Assembly: GCF_030464885.1 (NCBI RefSeq)
Contig: NZ_JALPRJ010000015.1
Location: 1-64,000 of the forward strand
Length of the DNA stretch: 64,000 nucleotides
Source: Caballeronia sp. SEWSISQ10-4 2
GTDB taxonomy: Bacteria; Pseudomonadota; Gammaproteobacteria; Burkholderiales; Burkholderiaceae
Direction: 5' to 3'
Below, one piece after another: positions 60,825 to 64,000 of the stretch. Each line of letters opens with the position of its first letter. Positions within the stretch are counted from its first letter, which is position 1. Made by a program: the position numbers and the translations under genes. The notes under the pieces are model-generated. The model was not told where the DNA came from. It did not search any database and saw nothing but the letters and a program-made list of their open reading frames with translations.

Positions 60825-61598
60825 ATGCGTTTTGCCAGTCTCGGCAGCGGCAGCGAAGGCAATGCGTTGCTCGTCGAGTCGGTAAGCGGCACGACGACCA
60901 CCCGCGTGCTGCTGGATTGCGGTTTCTCCGCGAAGGAAGTCGAGCGGCGCCTGGCGCGGCTCGACGTTCGCGCAGACGAGATCGACGCCATTCTTATCAC
61001 CCACGAGCACACGGATCACATAGGCGGCGCGCTGACATTGGCGCGCAAATGGTCGATTCCGTTGCACATGAGCTGGGGTACCGCACGTGCAGTGGGTGCC
61101 GACGAAGCCCCGGTCGATCTGCATGTGCTCTGGGGCGACGAGAGCGTGGTAGTGGGGGATCTGGAGGTGCTCCCTTATACCGTGCCCCACGACGCGCGCG
61201 AACCGCTCCAATATGTGTTCTCTGACGGCGTAAGCCGTTTGGGCATCCTGACGGATGTAGGTGTTGCGACAACTCACATCACGAGTGTGCTGAGCGGTTG
61301 CGATGCTTTGGTGCTCGAATCAAATCACGATGTCGGGATGCTCGCGTCGAGCCGCTATCCGGCTTCGCTCAAGGCGCGCATTGGTGGCATGCATGGACAT
61401 CTTAACAACGACGCTGCAGCAGGGATTCTTGCCGCGCTCGACCGATCGAAGCTGCGCCATCTGGTGGCCGCGCATCTGAGTCAGCAGAACAACTTGCCTG
61501 AGCTTGCCCAAGCGGCGCTCGCCGCGGTCCTGGGCGGTACCGCGGCCGATGTCATGGTCGCGACCCAAGCCGATGGTTTCGACTGGTTGTCCTTATGA
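60825..61598 (+). CDS. Metallo-beta-lactamase fold hydrolase (YycJ-like)
   Basis: A 257-residue MBL-fold protein starting MRFASLGSGSEGNALLVES. The di-zinc motif is ITHEHTDHIGG, with further ligands in TVPHDAREPLQYVFS, ESNHD and HGHLNND. This pattern is that of the YycJ/WalJ group, nucleases or exonucleases by prediction. It starts 10 bp after bamC, probably in one transcript. Confidence 0.92.
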   Translation: MRFASLGSGSEGNALLVESVSGTTTTRVLLDCGFSAKEVERRLARLDVRADEIDAILITHEHTDHIGGALTLARKWSIPLHMSWGTARAVGADEAPVDLHVLWGDESVVVGDLEVLPYTVPHDAREPLQYVFSDGVSRLGILTDVGVATTHITSVLSGCDALVLESNHDVGMLASSRYPASLKARIGGMHGHLNNDAAAGILAALDRSKLRHLVAAHLSQQNNLPELAQAALAAVLGGTAADVMVATQADGFDWLSL

Positions 61599-61671
61599 AA
61601 TCGGGCAGCGTTTCGCTTTAAGCCCCGCATAAAGCGTATCCAGCGTGTATTGACACACAATGAACAGACGT

Positions 61672-61702
61672 AAAAAAAACCGGCCCTAGAGCCGGTTTTT
61701 TC
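61672..61702. terminator. Terminator between the MBL gene and the Ala-rich lipoprotein gene
   Basis: ACCGGC (61679-61684) and GCCGGT (61691-61696), extended by A and T runs to a stem of about 11 bp, bidirectional. Confidence 0.88.
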
Positions 61703-61809
61703 ATAAGCCTCCCAGAATGACGTCTCTGCGAGGCTTACTTGCGGAGGCCTCGTTTTCAGCTAGATGATTTACTTAAAAGAGCTGGAAACGGGGGCCCCTG
61801 ACTATGTGC

Positions 61810-62064
61810 TTACTGGCTTGCGCCCGAAGCAGGAGCAGCTGCAGAAGCTGCTGCGTCCACTGCCGATGCAGCAGCAGTCGTTGCGTCGCTTGCAGCGGCC
61901 GTAGCACTCGAAGCTGCAGCCGCAGCGTCCGAAGCAGCAGCAGCCGGTGCCGAAGCAGCCGAGGTATCGCTAGCAGCGCCCGGAGCAGCCGTATCGCTAG
62001 ACTTGTTGCATGCAGCAAGAGCAACAGCAGCCAACAGGGATGCTACGAGGAGAGATTTCTTCAT
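61810..62064 (-). CDS. Small Ala-rich lipoprotein
   Basis: An 84-residue protein from ATG 62064 (MKKSLLVASLLAAVALAACNKS), a signal peptide with lipobox LAAC. Beyond Cys19 it is almost only Ala, Ser, Asp and Thr. A second ATG two codons upstream is possible. Its composition suits an extended or helical surface spacer; no function known. The repetitive Ala codons are read as GCA/GCT/GCC mixtures, not a pure repeat. Confidence 0.75.
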   Translation of the reverse strand: MKKSLLVASLLAAVALAACNKSSDTAAPGAASDTSAASAPAAAASDAAAAASSATAAASDATTAAASAVDAAASAAAPASGASQ

Positions 62065-62070
62065 GATCAC

Positions 62071-62292
62071 GTCCTTTTATGGTTAAAGGTAAGCAACAGC
62101 GCAAAGTACCGGTAATGTGTGCTCCAACACCGACCCGGGCCGTTGTGGACTCACATTATGTATGGTTGTGAGACTTCCTACGGCTTGGGCGGAAATTATA
62201 TGCACTTTCGTATCGACCGTCGATAAATGCGGGGCCAATACGTTGTCTTTCTCATACATTTCAACCCGCGGAACAGCAAGACTGGCTAAACA
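62071..62292. other. Gap between Ala-rich lipoprotein and roxA genes
   Basis: 222 bp with one inverted repeat, CTCACA and TGTGAG separated by 11 bp (62150-62172). It could serve the lipoprotein promoter. Nothing else is seen. Confidence 0.35.
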
Positions 62293-63513
62293 TTAGGCGT
62301 TTGCGTCGACTTGTATCCAGCCCGCACAATACCACTCGTGCAGTAGCACTGTCATTGACGAATCGCCTGAGAGTGTTACAAAGCGTTTCCCCTCCAAATA
62401 CCGTTTGTCGGCAAGTTCAGGCAGCCATTTTTTGGCCTTTCCCGACAATAAATCCTGTTCGCCATTCAGAAAATAAGCGTGCTTGTCATAAAGCAGCACA
62501 GTCTTTTTATCGAGCTTCAAACCTGATTGTTTCGCGCGTTCGATAAACCTGCTCTCATTCAAAGGGCGCCGCGGCGGATCGAATACGACATTCGGCTTCG
62601 GTTCGCTTAGGTACGTGCCGAGAAACGATGCGACGTCCCTCTCATTCCATGCAATGTTTGCAAGGATCGAGCCAACCCGTTCGACCAGCAGCGGCGGCAA
62701 CAACGCCGGGTGGCTGACCGCCGGCTGGTCCGGGTCCCTGTAGCGTCGGACACCCTTCGCGCTGGCGTCACGGGCGTCGTCCAGGCGCTCCGCAAGGTGG
62801 TATAGAAACTGGCCTGACAGTTCGCTTGCAGAGGGCGCCCGGAAGCCGATCGAGGCGGTCATGCATTCGCCTTCGGCCACGCCTTCGTGAGCGATGTGAG
62901 GCGGCAAATAAAGCATGTCGCCCGGTTCCAGCAGCCATTCCTCGTCTGCTTCGAAGTGCTGTAAAACTTTCAACGGCAACCCCTCTTTTAGCGAGAGATC
63001 GCGTTGTGCGCCAAAGCGCCAGCGCCGCTTGCCGTGGACCTGCAGCAGGAAGACATCGTAGGAATCGAAGTGCGCGCCCACACCGCCGCCGTCGGTGGCG
63101 TACGAAATCATGAGGTCGTCGAGGCGGGCATCGGGGATGAAACGGAAGCGGTCCAGCAGCGCCCGGGCGCGGTCGTCGTGCAGGTTTGCCCCTTGCACGA
63201 GTAATGTCCAGTCACGCTTTTTTACGGATGGCAATTCATCGGGCGCAAAAGGGCCATGCTCCATTGCCCAGGACTTGCGAAAATGCGTAATCAGGCGCGA
63301 TTCGACGTCTTCGCTATCGGCGAGTTCGAACAGCTCGTCGCGCGATAACGGCGCCTGAATGTCAGGAATCGCCTGACGGATCAGCAGCGGCTTTTTCTGC
63401 CAGTACCGGCGCATGAATTGCGCAGGCGCGAGGTTGCCAAGCAGGGTTGCAGGTTCGTCGGGAAGCGGCACCGCGAAAGGACTTGAGGGAACGTTAGGGG
63501 ACCGCGCTGGCAT
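62293..63513 (-). CDS. JmjC/cupin ribosomal-protein arginine hydroxylase (RoxA/YcfD-like)
   Basis: A 406-residue 2-oxoglutarate/Fe(II) oxygenase. The iron triad is His148, Asp150 (GAHFDSYDVFLL) and His209 (LPPHIAHEGV). YcfD/RoxA of E. coli hydroxylates an arginine of ribosomal protein L16; that role is by family. The C-terminal winged-helix dimer domain carries NGEQDLLSGKAKKWLPELADKR. Divergent from slyD with only 33 bp between the starts. Confidence 0.92.
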   Translation of the reverse strand: MPARSPNVPSSPFAVPLPDEPATLLGNLAPAQFMRRYWQKKPLLIRQAIPDIQAPLSRDELFELADSEDVESRLITHFRKSWAMEHGPFAPDELPSVKKRDWTLLVQGANLHDDRARALLDRFRFIPDARLDDLMISYATDGGGVGAHFDSYDVFLLQVHGKRRWRFGAQRDLSLKEGLPLKVLQHFEADEEWLLEPGDMLYLPPHIAHEGVAEGECMTASIGFRAPSASELSGQFLYHLAERLDDARDASAKGVRRYRDPDQPAVSHPALLPPLLVERVGSILANIAWNERDVASFLGTYLSEPKPNVVFDPPRRPLNESRFIERAKQSGLKLDKKTVLLYDKHAYFLNGEQDLLSGKAKKWLPELADKRYLEGKRFVTLSGDSSMTVLLHEWYCAGWIQVDANA

Positions 63514-63546
63514 CGTATAATTGAGGCTTGTATCTTGGAGAATCCA

Positions 63547-64000
63547 ATGAAAATCGCAAAAGACACCGTCGTATCAGTCGCCTATAAGCTGTCTGACGCT
63601 CATGGCAATCTGATCGAGGAAAGCGACGAGCCGATGGTCTATCTGCACGGCGGCTATGATGGCACGTTCCCCAAGATCGAGGAAGCACTCGACGGTCAGG
63701 AAGCGGGCTATCAGACCCAGTTGCAGCTTGAACCACAAGATGCGTTCGGCGAGTACGATCCTGATCTCGTGAAAGTCGAGGCACGCGGCCGCTTTCCGGA
63801 ACCGCTCGAAGTCGGCATGCAGTTCGAAGGCACGCCCGAGGACGGCGAGGACGAACTCGATTCGCTGATCTACACGGTCACCGACGTAGCGGAAGACAAA
63901 GTCGTGCTCGACGGCAATCACCCGCTCGCGGGCATGGCGCTGCGCTTCGCGCTGAACGTGCAGGAAGTCCGCGAAGCCACCGAGGACGAGAAGGAACATC
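63547..64000 (+). CDS. slyD: SlyD-type FKBP peptidyl-prolyl isomerase, cut by window edge
   Basis: Open from ATG 63547 (TTGGAGA upstream) past the end of the window, 151 codons seen. It begins MKIAKDTVVSVAYKLSDAHG with YLHGGYDGTFPKIEEALDGQEAG, the FKBP core. The insert-in-flap chaperone domain (about 70-125, QDAFGEYDPDLVKVEARGRF) and the return NHPLAGMALRFALNV follow. The His-rich metal-binding tail of SlyD would lie beyond the window, so it cannot be checked. A TATAAT at 63516-63521 may be its -10. Confidence 0.92.
   Translation, partial: MKIAKDTVVSVAYKLSDAHGNLIEESDEPMVYLHGGYDGTFPKIEEALDGQEAGYQTQLQLEPQDAFGEYDPDLVKVEARGRFPEPLEVGMQFEGTPEDGEDELDSLIYTVTDVAEDKVVLDGNHPLAGMALRFALNVQEVREATEDEKEH

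Overview
The window reads as chromosomal DNA of a Burkholderiaceae beta-proteobacterium of the Paraburkholderia/Caballeronia type. Base composition is GC-rich. The gene neighbourhoods are typical of that group: folD, a two-component pair, aceE-aceF-lpdA with a lipoylated E3, and a phasin; iscR-iscS-iscU-iscA-hscB-hscA-fdx-iscX; an RpfE-type gene with recJ, prfB and lysS; pyrG-kdsA-eno-ftsB. The genus call is inference from gene order and protein flavour, not from a database search. I recognised no tRNA, rRNA or CRISPR array.

Layout. 1-3060 is an accessory strip: the 3' end of an IS transposase, a small decayed ORF, a P4-type tyrosine integrase and a HigBA/RelE-type toxin-antitoxin operon whose toxin frame is broken. 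3.2-8 kb holds a cytosine deaminase-like amidohydrolase, oligopeptidase A and folD. 8-19.1 kb holds a PAS histidine kinase/FixJ-type regulator pair, the divergent pyruvate dehydrogenase genes (four lipoyl domains in all, two of them on E3) and a phasin. 19.1-24 kb holds a PBP7-type endopeptidase, an IclR regulator, small envelope proteins and a low-molecular-weight phosphatase. 24-30.1 kb is the complete isc operon behind two tandem IscR-type operators.

30.2-38 kb runs mostly on the minus strand: a glycine-zipper envelope protein, lysS, prfB (with its programmed frameshift), recJ, an RpfE-type gene and a second, intact higBA module. 38.4-44.8 kb runs on the plus strand: lolC-lolD, a TatD hydrolase, a broken comEC and an alpha/beta hydrolase. 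44.9-49.8 kb is pyrG-kdsA, a DUF1330 pseudogene, eno and ftsB. 49.9-51.9 kb holds a small lipoprotein, hslO and a gamma carbonic anhydrase. 52.2-61.6 kb holds a ferritin-like protein with a hydrolase, an RNase AM-type PHP phosphatase, a YciO/Sua5 protein, an M50 protease, trpS, a methyltransferase, dapA, bamC and an MBL hydrolase. 61.8-64 kb holds a small Ala-rich lipoprotein, a RoxA-type oxygenase and the start of slyD.

Most of the window is conserved housekeeping. The unusual signals are: (i) reading-frame decay in comEC (frameshift, amber codon, no in-frame stop), a DUF1330 gene (frameshift plus a 12-bp duplication that makes a stop), the first higB toxin (one base short in a G run) and a small ORF near the IS; (ii) a hairpin family with a conserved GTGA-containing loop, present three times and each time between convergent genes; (iii) duplicated lipoyl-domain DNA shared by aceF and lpdA; (iv) well-formed operators at iscR, the phasin gene and both toxin-antitoxin operons; (v) a 30-bp tandem duplication between iscU and iscA. 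I did not find an evident new multi-gene system, and no finding here should be read as one.
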